Source: a virus
Length of the DNA: 22,037 bases
Virus record (IMG/VR): IMGVR_UViG_3300035666_000183
Location: 1 to 22,037 of that record
Reading direction: 5' to 3' (one strand)
Shown: piece after piece, positions 1-6,973 of the stretch
How the letters are laid out: every line of letters starts with the position of its first letter
Position numbering within the stretch: position 1 is the first letter of the stretch
The notes under the pieces: model-generated
Told to the model about the DNA's origin: nothing
Databases searched by the model: none
The model's input: only the letters and a program-made list of their open reading frames with translations
Made by a program: the position numbers and the translations under genes

Positions 1-67
1 GATCCGCGATTGGATTTGACCCCATATCTGTATCGCACCCTAGAAGCATTACAAAAGGAGATGAGTT

Positions 68-1021
68 ATGCAGGACGCTACCGTCCAATCGATCCCACAG
101 ACGAGCCAAGCACCAGTGGCAGTCGCCCCCAGCAATTACGTGGCGGCAGCTCCAGCGCAAGCACCGGCTCCGTATCAGGTGGGTATGAGCTACCCCCAAG
201 CGGTACCTCAGGCAGCCCCCAGCTACCAATCAGCCCCTACTCAGTACGCCCCCCAATCCCAGTCGGAGGCCCCGAGCGGCAATCCCTGGGAATCGGCGTT
301 CAACAAGGTGGTGAACCTGCTGAGCGCACCAGTGCAATCCCCGTTCCAGGGTCAACCGTCGCAAGCGACACCTCAGTTTACCCCGGCCAATTACGGACAA
401 CCCAGCAGCCAGGGTACGTTTCAATCGGCTCCGCTGACATGGTCGCCCAACCAGGCATCCTCGCCCAACTATTCCCAAACCTCCTCGAGTCCCTCCTTGG
501 AGCAGGTGGCCGACCTGGTGGGAATGAGCCAGGAAAGCCGTCAGGTGATGGACGCGTTCGGGATCGAGGCACCGGCTCTGCTGAACAACTACGCAGTGCA
601 ACTGGAAAGCCTGGTGGACAGCGCCGTCGCGTGGGGAAACAACGCGGCTAATCTGATCACCCGTTACGCCGATTTCGCTGTTAACGAGCACCAGGAGAAC
701 CTGGCTTACAACGAAATTCTTACTAACCCCGATGTGCTCAGCGATTACACGCTGAAGTTCTTCGGTCCCGAAGGTCCGTATCCCGTGTACGAAAACGAAG
801 CTCAACTGGAGACTCGTGGTTATCCCACTGCTCCCGTGAATAACGCCATGGCCCAAATTGGCCAAATGCCCGCTCCCCCGACTGCTGCTGCCCCTCAGGC
901 ACAAGGCGATTTCTGGGGTTCGTTCAACGAGCAAATGGCTCGTGATCCTCAGAACGCCTGGCGCATTCTGAACCAAGCTCAGCCTCAGGCCGTTGCAAGC
1001 AAGTTGTTTGTGATGGAGTGA
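68..1021 (+). CDS. Probable capsid scaffolding-like protein, Pro/Gln-rich N-terminus
   Basis: A 317-residue protein. The first ~140 residues are low-complexity and rich in Pro, Gln, Ala and Ser. The rest is more ordinary and probably helical (around residues 145-240), ending in a short segment with FNEQMARDPQNAW. The ATG at 68 has a strong ribosome site (AAAAGGAG, 53-60) at seven bases. An ATG at 61 starts a different frame and is not preferred. Inference: a disordered, Pro/Gln-rich protein directly before the capsid gene is in the usual place for a scaffold or capsid-assembly chaperone, but I see no diagnostic motif. The upstream gene is cut by the left edge; it may end at the TGA at 17-19. 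Codon use is C/G-ending, like the next two genes. Confidence 0.6.
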   Translation: MQDATVQSIPQTSQAPVAVAPSNYVAAAPAQAPAPYQVGMSYPQAVPQAAPSYQSAPTQYAPQSQSEAPSGNPWESAFNKVVNLLSAPVQSPFQGQPSQATPQFTPANYGQPSSQGTFQSAPLTWSPNQASSPNYSQTSSSPSLEQVADLVGMSQESRQVMDAFGIEAPALLNNYAVQLESLVDSAVAWGNNAANLITRYADFAVNEHQENLAYNEILTNPDVLSDYTLKFFGPEGPYPVYENEAQLETRGYPTAPVNNAMAQIGQMPAPPTAAAPQAQGDFWGSFNEQMARDPQNAWRILNQAQPQAVASKLFVME

Positions 1022-1028
1022 TACTTAG

Positions 1029-1065
1029 GTCGGTAATTTGTTTAATAAATAAATAAATTACCGAC
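1029..1065 (+). promoter_or_regulatory. Long hairpin between scaffold-like and capsid genes
   Basis: A perfect 11-bp inverted repeat (1029-1039 with 1055-1065) encloses a 15-base AT-rich loop. No T-run follows, so it is not a standard intrinsic terminator. A second small dyad (GACAC-ATA-GTGTC, 1088-1100) follows. Together they occupy the leader of the capsid gene and could be an RNA processing or stability element, or a protein-binding site. The structure is seen directly; the role is inferred. Confidence 0.55.
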
Positions 1066-1152
1066 TGCTAAAATTTGTGTTAGATAAGACACATAGTGTC
1101 TGATTCTTTCACCCGACAAAACCTTCCCCGAGATTCTGGAGGATAACACAAA

Positions 1153-2316
1153 GTGTTTATCGATAACGACTTTCCTAAGATTCTGGGTGCGGAACTCTAC
1201 CGTCCCCATCCTGCCTATATTGCTGAAATGGCGGTTGAGCCCGTGGTTGTCCACGACTTCACTCGTCAGCCTGGTCAAACCGTTCAGCTGGATCGCTATA
1301 AGTTCTGGGGTACCCCTGGTACCAAGGACAGCCGTGAGCGCGTGTCCGACCAGACCATCGGTACTGCCAACAGCCGCAACATCACCAAAGAGAAGGTGCT
1401 TGTTGTGCTGAAGGAATACACCGGCCCTGCTGATCCGGGTGATCCGACCGAGCCCAGCACCTTCAAGATCGCTCGTGAAACCCTGGTTACCGCCCAGCGT
1501 CTTTTGCTGGACACCGGCAACCTGAACATGTTCCACCAGAGCATCGGTTCGCTGACCCTGCTCGACGACTATCGTCGTTGGCGCGACCGCGTCTTCATTG
1601 ACGAACTTGCCAAAGCTGAAGCTAATGGTCAAGCCTCTGGCACCCAAGGTGGTTACTACTTCCCCGGCGGCAAAGTCAAAGACTCCTCTGGTCGTATCAG
1701 CTACACCACCGCAGAATATACCGCCGACGTGCAGCAGTTCCATGTTGCAACCGACCTTCTGACTGTTGTTAAGGACCTGCGTAAGCGCAACGTCCCCACC
1801 TTCGCTGATGGTCTGTATCGCTGCATTTGCGATCCCACCTTCATGATGCACCTGCGTCGTGATGCCGACTTCCGTGAGATTGCTCGTTACAGCGGCAACC
1901 CTGGCCAAGGCATGTACATGGGCAACCCCATGATGCCTAACAACGCCAGCTTCTACATGGGTCCCCAGGCCGGCCAAGCCTATTTCCTGGCTGGCGAACC
2001 CGTGATGCCGACTGGTGTTCAGTTTGAAGGTGTGAAGTTCTTCGAGTCGACCAACTTCCCGACCAAGAACATTAATGCCTCCTTCAATGCTTCAACCTTC
2101 GCTTCCCAAGAGGTGGCCCAAGGTTATTTCTTCGGTCCTCAGTCGGTTGGCGTGGGTATCGGTGGTCCGAACGCCCAGGTGCTCATCAACAACAACGACG
2201 ACTTCAGCCGCTTCATCATTCTGATTTGGCAGCTGTACGCTGGCTTCGAAATCCTGAACAAGGACTTCGTGACCACCGCTTACAGCTTCGTCTCGGATGA
2301 CGGCAGCATCGCATAA
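1153..2316 (+). CDS. Major capsid protein (probable)
   Basis: A 387-residue protein starting at GTG, with GGAGGA at 1138-1143 nine bases upstream. It follows the scaffold-like gene and precedes a decoration-like gene, the classical order of a capsid module, and its length suits a HK97-type capsid protein. The central segment ICDPTFMMHLRRDADFREIA followed by a GNPGQ loop has the look of phage capsid proteins that contact neighbouring subunits, but I cannot assign a subfamily by eye. There is no signal peptide or membrane segment. Codon choice is strongly biased to a narrow set ending in C or G, as expected for one of the most abundant phage proteins. An antisense ORF of 311 codons here is a by-product of that bias. 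The call rests on order, size and codon bias. Confidence 0.7.
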   Translation: MFIDNDFPKILGAELYRPHPAYIAEMAVEPVVVHDFTRQPGQTVQLDRYKFWGTPGTKDSRERVSDQTIGTANSRNITKEKVLVVLKEYTGPADPGDPTEPSTFKIARETLVTAQRLLLDTGNLNMFHQSIGSLTLLDDYRRWRDRVFIDELAKAEANGQASGTQGGYYFPGGKVKDSSGRISYTTAEYTADVQQFHVATDLLTVVKDLRKRNVPTFADGLYRCICDPTFMMHLRRDADFREIARYSGNPGQGMYMGNPMMPNNASFYMGPQAGQAYFLAGEPVMPTGVQFEGVKFFESTNFPTKNINASFNASTFASQEVAQGYFFGPQSVGVGIGGPNAQVLINNNDDFSRFIILIWQLYAGFEILNKDFVTTAYSFVSDDGSIA

Positions 2317-2349
2317 TTAACCATAAGTAAACAACACAGGAAAAGATAA

Positions 2350-3150
2350 ATGACTTATTTGTCTGCTAAGAAAATTTATCCCGGTAACTGGGCTGAGCCG
2401 CTCAACGGTTGGTACAAGAACATTGATACCAACGATGACGGCACTAACAACGCCTCTAAGGGTGGCCCCACTTCGGTGCTGGCTGTCCCTGGTTATCGTT
2501 ACTTCCAACAGCGTGGTTACGTGGCTGTTACCGCTACCTCTGGTGGTGGTGCAAGCGCTACCGGCAACGTGATCGTTCCTTCGCCTTACCGCCAGGACGA
2601 CACCCGCCCCGACATCACCGGCATGGTGATCTCTGGTGACTCCACTCTGCCTGCTTACGTCTATCGCGCCACCATTTCCGTTGCCTCTGGCTGGGGTGAT
2701 GGTCGTGTTGCTTCCGGCATTTATGCCGCTACCGGCAACGTGATCACCTTCTGCCGCGATTCCAGCGGTCCTGTGGCTGTGACCGGCGTGGGTGAAGGCG
2801 TGGCTCAGGCCAACCTCACTTCCACTGTTTCCGGTTCCCAAGCTGGCGAAATCTTCTTCGCTGGTGGTGTTGCTGCTTACGGCACCAACCCCTTCCTGAC
2901 CGCTACCGGCGCCGCTGGCGTTACCGCCTCTGGTGTCAATCTTCAGGTGACTGGCGCCACCACCTTCAAGGTGTTTGCCCGTGGCACCACGACCGGCACT
3001 TCCACCTCTGGTGGCTGGTACATCTCCAGCGGCGATTCGAACTCTGGCCGTTCTGGCTACTTCGTCGTTGAGGTGTGCTACATCCAACCCGACGTTGCTG
3101 CTGGTTACGAAGACATTGACGGCTATCTGCTTGGTCGCACTGTCAGCTGA
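2350..3150 (+). CDS. Head decoration-like or second head structural protein
   Basis: A 266-residue protein beginning 33 bases after the capsid gene, with AGGAAAAG upstream of the ATG. It is rich in Gly, Ser, Thr and Val, with alternating beta-strand-like segments from about residue 50 to 240, consistent with an all-beta, Ig-like or jelly-roll surface protein. There is no signal peptide or catalytic motif. It shares the C/G-ending codon bias of the capsid gene, which suggests high expression. Its place directly after the capsid gene makes a capsid decoration or stabilising protein the best guess; a tail tube protein is the main alternative. A strong hairpin follows the stop. Confidence 0.5.
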   Translation: MTYLSAKKIYPGNWAEPLNGWYKNIDTNDDGTNNASKGGPTSVLAVPGYRYFQQRGYVAVTATSGGGASATGNVIVPSPYRQDDTRPDITGMVISGDSTLPAYVYRATISVASGWGDGRVASGIYAATGNVITFCRDSSGPVAVTGVGEGVAQANLTSTVSGSQAGEIFFAGGVAAYGTNPFLTATGAAGVTASGVNLQVTGATTFKVFARGTTTGTSTSGGWYISSGDSNSGRSGYFVVEVCYIQPDVAAGYEDIDGYLLGRTVS

Positions 3151-3162
3151 TTAGGGTAAACT

Positions 3163-3187
3163 AGGACCAGAATGCTCTTCTGGTCCT
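3163..3187 (+). terminator. Perfect 10-bp hairpin abutting the next start codon
   Basis: AGGACCAGAA (3163-3172) and TTCTGGTCCT (3178-3187) form a perfect stem around a five-base loop. It lies just after the decoration-like gene, and the next ATG starts two bases past the stem. Only a poor T-tract follows (TATGCTTTA). It may be a weak terminator for the head transcript, a 3' stabiliser, or a translation-blocking structure for the following gene. Confidence 0.6.
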
Positions 3188-3188
3188 T

Positions 3189-3599
3189 ATGCTTTACAAG
3201 CACTTAAAAACTAACGTCCGCGTCAAAATTGTAAGCGAATGGGATAACGGCGATTGGTTCATGGTCGAAGACCAAGACGGTCGCCTTTTTACTGCTTACA
3301 AAAATGAACTAGCTCCTGACGAGCAGGCAACCAAAACTGTCAAAACTCTTCAGGTTAAGGACAAAGCAGCCAAAGAAGAACCGCGTTCTTTTCCCCCTGA
3401 TAATCGTTTGAATGTTAATTCAGCGACTGCTCAAATGATTGCGGATCACATCAAAGGCATCGGGCTTAAAACTGCCCGTGAGATTAAAGATCTCCAGATG
3501 TCTCTGTCGGGTGAAAGATTTAATAATCTTGAGCAGTTAAGGCAGATTAAAAGGGTTGATTGGGATTCGGTTCTTTCGGCTGATTTAATTCGCGTCTAA
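3189..3599 (+). CDS. SH3-like plus ComEA-type helix-hairpin-helix protein
   Basis: A 136-residue protein with two parts. Residues 8-43 look like a small SH3/KOW-like beta barrel (NVRVKIVSEWDNGDWFMVED). A charged linker leads to residues 72-136, which match a ComEA-type helix-hairpin-helix: LNVNSAT, then GIG at 90-92 followed by LKTAREI, and a second helical half. Helix-hairpin-helix domains bind DNA backbone non-specifically. Placed between head and tail genes, it may be a virion-associated DNA-binding or head-completion protein (inference). No Shine-Dalgarno sequence is visible and the start lies against a hairpin, so translation may be low or controlled; the start is still favoured because the N-terminal barrel needs it. 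A terminator follows. Confidence 0.65.
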   Translation: MLYKHLKTNVRVKIVSEWDNGDWFMVEDQDGRLFTAYKNELAPDEQATKTVKTLQVKDKAAKEEPRSFPPDNRLNVNSATAQMIADHIKGIGLKTAREIKDLQMSLSGERFNNLEQLRQIKRVDWDSVLSADLIRV

Positions 3600-3617
3600 A
3601 CCATCTCCTCTCTAATC

Positions 3618-3641
3618 CCCCTGGGAAACCAGGGGTTTTTT
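3618..3641 (+). terminator. Intrinsic terminator with GAAA tetraloop
   Basis: CCCCTGG (3618-3624), loop GAAA, CCAGGGG (3629-3635), then six T. This is a textbook rho-independent terminator with a stable GNRA loop, placed after the helix-hairpin-helix gene. It separates the head block from the following virion genes, which begin with an AT-rich promoter-like leader. Confidence 0.9.
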
Positions 3642-3667
3642 AGTTTTAGAATAAAAAGAAAAAGATA

Positions 3668-4387
3668 ATGGCCGGTTTAATTCCAATTGGTAGTATTGCT
3701 GATCCTTCAAAAGATCCACTCCCTAGTACCGGGGCTCACCTGGATCCCAGAGTGATCCCTAGATTTGGCTCAAGAGCAGGTAAAAAGATCAATCCAGAAG
3801 AGGCAAGAAGTCTTCTTCAGAATGTCTTAGTTGGACCCAACCAAACACCTTTGGTCCAACAAACAAAAGATGGTTGGAAGTGGAATTTTCCTGTAACTAG
3901 TAAGTATGGTCCGCGTGTTGCGCCAACTGCTGGAGCAAGTACTTTCCACGAAGGTATCGACCTGGCTATTCCGACCGGCACTCAACTTGCATATAAAGGT
4001 TACGGTTCTTTTAAGCCAGAGCAGGGATATGGTGTTTTGAGTACCACAGATGCTCAAGGCAATCCTTACGACATTCAGCTTCTGCATACCGCTCCTGCAA
4101 AGGCTGCCAGCATTGGCACACCCCCCACTCCGGCTACTGTCAATACAAGTGACGCAGATAAAAGTAGGACGGAAGATATTCTGAAAGCGTTTCTGTATGG
4201 TGCTCAATCTAAAGAAACCAAAAAAGAAAAAACTCTTCAAGACGAATTGAAAGAACAACTTCTCGGTAGTGTTCTTTCACAAGCTTTAAATCCCCCTTCT
4301 TTTTTGTCTTCCTATAACGCCACGGATCCTTACATGGCAGGCTTCAATACAGGCTCAAAAGATTTCTTTGCAGGACTTTTGGGTTGA
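3668..4387 (+). CDS. Degenerate M23 peptidase-like virion protein
   Basis: A 239-residue protein. Residues 74-141 carry the signature of the M23 (LytM-type) endopeptidase fold: SKYGPR (78-83), then HEGID with H94 and D98 in the first zinc motif HxxxD, followed by AIPTGT. A later LLHT (H140) may match the conserved strand histidine, but the usual C-terminal HxH pair is missing, so peptidase activity is doubtful. Residues ~155-200 are charged and Lys/Glu-rich. The C-terminus (LLGSVLSQALNPPSFL) resembles that of the tail-lysozyme protein at 6082-6732. A role as a structural protein of the tail or baseplate, built on an old wall-hydrolase fold, is inferred. The leader is A-rich with no strong ribosome site. 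Confidence 0.6.
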   Translation: MAGLIPIGSIADPSKDPLPSTGAHLDPRVIPRFGSRAGKKINPEEARSLLQNVLVGPNQTPLVQQTKDGWKWNFPVTSKYGPRVAPTAGASTFHEGIDLAIPTGTQLAYKGYGSFKPEQGYGVLSTTDAQGNPYDIQLLHTAPAKAASIGTPPTPATVNTSDADKSRTEDILKAFLYGAQSKETKKEKTLQDELKEQLLGSVLSQALNPPSFLSSYNATDPYMAGFNTGSKDFFAGLLG

Positions 4388-4398
4388 TTACTTGCTTT

Positions 4399-4408
4399 TA
4401 TAATTAAA
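4399..4408 (+). promoter_or_regulatory. Candidate promoter element TATAATTAAA
   Basis: An exact TATAATTAAA lies 18 bases before the GTG at 4427. The same or a near-identical ten-mer occurs before the starts at 6974, 14436 and 18688/18703. A conserved AT-rich block at fixed distance before first genes resembles a sigma-70 -10 box or a phage late promoter. There is no convincing -35 box. The promoter role is inferred. Confidence 0.45.
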
Positions 4409-4426
4409 CGATAAGGAGACTCAGAA

Positions 4427-4888
4427 GTGCATTTAAGCGACTTCGATAAGAGTAGAGTCCGGTATCATCTGGGCTATTTCACGGTTTCGGTGCCAGCGGG
4501 TGATTACGCTCGTCTGGAAGAAGCCATGAATACGGTTCCTGATTCTTTCTTCTACGACAAAATCACAATCCAACTTGGTCGTTGTGATACCGCAGAAAAG
4601 AAAACGGAAGTCGCCACCTCTCCTTCTACTCGCCTGGAAAGCATCGCGGGGGACGTTGATCGTACGATTCGCTCCAGCAACGCCAAAGAAGCGTTAAAAG
4701 TTTGGGACGAAATTTACCTTTACGAAACCAATCGATTGGCTGGGATTCTTTACGTTCCCAACTACAAAGATCCTTTTCAAGCCAGATATCGTTACGAGCG
4801 TTCTGGCGCTGAGTTTATCCAAGCATTACCTGGTCCCGCTGACACTGCAGTGGGTTCTCGTATTTATTTACATGAGGTTTGGAGGTAA
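4427..4888 (+). CDS. Unrecognised virion-module protein
   Basis: A 153-residue protein starting at GTG, with AAGGAG about eight bases upstream. I do not recognise the family. It is soluble, of mixed charge, with no signal peptide or membrane segment. Residues 1-55 look mixed alpha/beta, and the C-terminal part (YRYERSGAEFIQALPGPADT onward) looks like a compact domain. It lies in an all + strand run of virion genes; the next gene's ribosome site overlaps its stop codon region (GGAGGTAACCCATG). A size of ~150 residues in this position would suit a neck, connector or tail-completion protein, but nothing in the sequence proves it. Confidence 0.7.
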   Translation: MHLSDFDKSRVRYHLGYFTVSVPAGDYARLEEAMNTVPDSFFYDKITIQLGRCDTAEKKTEVATSPSTRLESIAGDVDRTIRSSNAKEALKVWDEIYLYETNRLAGILYVPNYKDPFQARYRYERSGAEFIQALPGPADTAVGSRIYLHEVWR

Positions 4889-4891
4889 CCC

Positions 4892-5845
4892 ATGAATCGA
4901 CAAAACGTTGGTCGTTCAGTTGATCAAGGCAAAATTGACCGTGCCAAAGCTCAACAAGCCGTGTTAAACGAGCTTCGAAAAGGTAACGTGATTACCGGCG
5001 CCCAGCCCGCTAATCCCGTCATCGGCGGTCTTCAAGCATTGTTTGGTGGCGCTGGTAAGGGCGCTATTCCGCCCCTGGGCGCCGCACGCCTTAAAGGCGA
5101 AGAAGTGTTGATAAACAGAGGGGGATGGGACCCAAGGCGTGCAGGTAGTGGTCCAATTAATGTTGGCGGACAAACATTCTATCCCGCTCAAAGCGGTCAA
5201 GATCTTGTTTACAAACGTGCACCTGGCTTAGTAGGTGGGCAATACGGCAGTCTTTTTTCAAGCGCTTCCGGGGAGAATCTTCCCCCACCCGAAGGGGGCG
5301 GTAAGAAAGACATTGAAAACCGTGACTATGAAAATAAAAAGAGACTTGCTGCTCAATTAGCAGCACAAGACCAGTTAACAAAAAAATATCGTGTTGCGGA
5401 TTTGACAAAAGCGTACAACACCGCCAAGGGTGAAGAGAAAGAAAGGCTTGGTCTTGAAATCTGGGCAACGACAAATCCACAACTGGCCGCAAAACTTAAG
5501 CCGGGTCAACTTGGCTACAGTGAAGCCGTCAGCACATTTCAATCACAAAGTCCCCTGGGCGCATTTGCCAAAGCCGCTGGCGACATGCAGTTTGCAAATA
5601 AGTTAGGTGAGGCAACCTTTGCACCTGGCGCCTCGGCAGTTAATGCATTTGAAGTAACAACACCACTTACCGGTGTTTCTTTTACTCCTCCTTCTCAAGT
5701 TGGCATTAGCGAAGCCTTTAATGCAGCAACCGCATTCCCTGAAGGCATAGAAGCGTTTACTGATCCGCTTAAATTCCTTAAGCCTGATCTTACGCAAACC
5801 CAGCAAGCCTTGTTAAAACAGGCTTTTAATCAAGCCTTAAAATAG
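4892..5845 (+). CDS. Unrecognised Gly/Ala/Gln-rich virion-module protein
   Basis: A 317-residue protein with a strong GGAGG ribosome site (4881-4885) that overlaps the end of the preceding gene, implying coupled translation. It is rich in Gly, Ala, Gln and Lys. Residues ~20-70 include GGLQALFGGAGKGAIPPLG. Residues ~140-200 are highly charged and probably helical. The C-terminal third has repeated Phe/Ala/Pro segments and ends in a helix (QALLKQAFNQALK). No catalytic motif, signal peptide or membrane segment is seen. It may be a tail or internal virion protein given its neighbours, but the function is unknown. Confidence 0.7.
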   Translation: MNRQNVGRSVDQGKIDRAKAQQAVLNELRKGNVITGAQPANPVIGGLQALFGGAGKGAIPPLGAARLKGEEVLINRGGWDPRRAGSGPINVGGQTFYPAQSGQDLVYKRAPGLVGGQYGSLFSSASGENLPPPEGGGKKDIENRDYENKKRLAAQLAAQDQLTKKYRVADLTKAYNTAKGEEKERLGLEIWATTNPQLAAKLKPGQLGYSEAVSTFQSQSPLGAFAKAAGDMQFANKLGEATFAPGASAVNAFEVTTPLTGVSFTPPSQVGISEAFNAATAFPEGIEAFTDPLKFLKPDLTQTQQALLKQAFNQALK

Positions 5846-5951
5846 GCGTTTGATAAACTAAGTATCTGGCCTCTTGTAAATGAAGTGTAAGTCCAGCCAG
5901 CTGAACACGAATCTCTGTATTTACGGGAGTCAGCGTAGTTGCTTTAATCCA

Positions 5952-6068
5952 ATGATTCTTTGTCCTAATTTTGTCAAACGCTTGAGTGCTGCCTTAAGTT
6001 TGGTTGTTTCTCTTCAAACTGTTTTTACTCCCGGCCTCAAAGCAGAGTCAAATTGGGTAGGAGAATAA
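5952..6068 (+). CDS. Possible 38-residue signal-peptide-like small ORF
   Basis: The 236-base gap between the genes at 4892 and 6082 is the largest non-coding stretch in the + strand virion block. It contains an ORF whose first residues read as a secretion signal: MILCPNFVKR, then hydrophobic LSAALSLVVSLQTVF, then a possible cleavage site TPGLKA before E. In-frame extension to an ATG at 5880 is possible and would spoil the signal. There is no ribosome site before either start. Its stop TAA overlaps the AAAGGAG of the next gene. A weak 6-bp hairpin (5997-6020) followed by five T lies inside. It may be a tiny exported peptide, a relic, or chance. Confidence 0.25.
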   Translation: MILCPNFVKRLSAALSLVVSLQTVFTPGLKAESNWVGE

Positions 6069-6081
6069 AGGAGTTCAAAGT

Positions 6082-6732
6082 ATGTCCTTAAATGATGCCG
6101 CTAGTATTGTCGCAAGGAAGTTGAGAGCGCAAGGCTTTACTCCTGCGCAAACAGCGGGTGTCCTTGGGAATTTTAAACAAGAGTCTGGTTTTAATCCTCG
6201 CGTAAATGAGGGTGGCTTTGTGGGCGCCCCTAAAGGACGAGGTGGATTTGGCCTTGCCCAATGGACGGGCGGTAGGCAAAGTGCCCTTGTGAATTTTGCA
6301 AAGAAACGAGGGGCAGATCCGGGTGATCCGAATTTACAGGCTGATTTTCTTCTGTATGAATTGGCTGGACCAGAGAAGGCTGCTGCAGCCTCCTTGCGTC
6401 AAGCACAATCTCCAGAGCAAGCTGCTTTGGTTTTCCGAAGAGATTTTGAGCGAGCCGGCATCCCCAAGGACGAAGTTCGCATGAAGGCTGCACGGCAGTT
6501 ACTGCCTGCAATTGATGCCCTTGGAGCATCCCAAACCGCCGTGGGCCCAGCACCTACGGGCCAAAGGTCTGTTGAAGAAATTCTTTCTTCTTCCCTTGGC
6601 CTGGGAGGAAAGTCTGGTCTTGATGATGCCAATGCAAGATCGCAAGGGCTTTTAGGCTCGGTTCGAGATACTCTGCTTAAGTCGGTCTTGTCTACCATTG
6701 TCAATCCGACAAACCTAATTGGATTACCGTAA
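6082..6732 (+). CDS. Tail lysozyme-like virion protein (Phage_lysozyme2 type)
   Basis: A 216-residue protein with an AAGGAG ribosome site at 6068-6073. Residues 1-145 match the phage tail-lysozyme family: AGVLGNFKQESGFNP has the probable catalytic Glu34, followed by GGFGLAQWTGGRQ (55-66) and the helix ELAGPEKAAAASL. Such proteins cut peptidoglycan locally while the tail penetrates the envelope. From about residue 150 the protein has a linker, then a C-terminal helix (LLKSVLSTIVNPTNL) similar to the end of the protein at 3668-4387, which may dock both into the virion. The stop shares bases with the next start (TAATG). This is a virion-associated hydrolase rather than the lysis endolysin, which is more likely the gene at 13742. 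Confidence 0.8.
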   Translation: MSLNDAASIVARKLRAQGFTPAQTAGVLGNFKQESGFNPRVNEGGFVGAPKGRGGFGLAQWTGGRQSALVNFAKKRGADPGDPNLQADFLLYELAGPEKAAAASLRQAQSPEQAALVFRRDFERAGIPKDEVRMKAARQLLPAIDALGASQTAVGPAPTGQRSVEEILSSSLGLGGKSGLDDANARSQGLLGSVRDTLLKSVLSTIVNPTNLIGLP

Positions 6733-6941
6733 TGGCACGTTTCTCTGAGTACTTGGAACAATACCCTGGGATTTTGCCGGGTGATGTCAAAGGCCCAACT
6801 TTGTTTGAGCCCCCTGCTGACGACGGTTCTTTTTTTCAAAAGTTTCTTGCGCTTCAGACAAATCCCAGCGCGGCACTAATGCAAAAAATGAATCTGCCCG
6901 ATAGGCTGAAGCAATTCATGTCAATGGGTGGCATTCAATAA
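6732..6941 (+). CDS. Small unrecognised virion-module protein
   Basis: A 69-residue protein whose ATG overlaps the preceding stop (TAATG), so it is probably translated by coupling. It begins MARFSEYLEQYPGILPG and has a Phe-rich central helix followed by a probable helix (LPDRLKQFMSMGG). It has no membrane segment and no recognised family. Because it is coupled to the tail lysozyme gene, a small tail-assembly partner or hydrolase chaperone is possible, but this is only inference from position. Confidence 0.65.
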   Translation: MARFSEYLEQYPGILPGDVKGPTLFEPPADDGSFFQKFLALQTNPSAALMQKMNLPDRLKQFMSMGGIQ

Positions 6942-6944
6942 GGC

Positions 6945-6954
6945 TATAATTAAC
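6945..6954 (+). promoter_or_regulatory. Candidate promoter element TATAATTAAC
   Basis: Differs by one base from the element at 4399-4408 and lies 19 bases before the TTG start at 6974, immediately after the stop of the preceding gene. The recurrence and near-constant spacing support a promoter; there is no experimental or -35 support. Confidence 0.45.
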
Positions 6955-6973
6955 AAAAAGCTGGATAAGAAAA

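Noticed and set aside
230-976. 248-codon reverse ORF opposite the scaffold-like gene
   Set aside because: Mirror of a Pro/Gln-rich gene; no ribosome site and no plausible domain.
1042-1977. Long (311 codon) reverse ORF opposite the capsid gene
   Set aside because: It is antisense to a gene with strong codon bias, which removes stop codons on the other strand. It has no sensible start region and an unnatural composition.
2317-3087. 256-codon reverse ORF opposite the decoration-like gene
   Set aside because: Same cause: biased codons on the + strand. Product is a Gly/Ser/Thr/His-rich mirror without domain character.
5846-6081. tRNA or structured RNA in the gap
   Set aside because: No cloverleaf, anticodon arm or T-loop consensus was found; only weak short inverted repeats.
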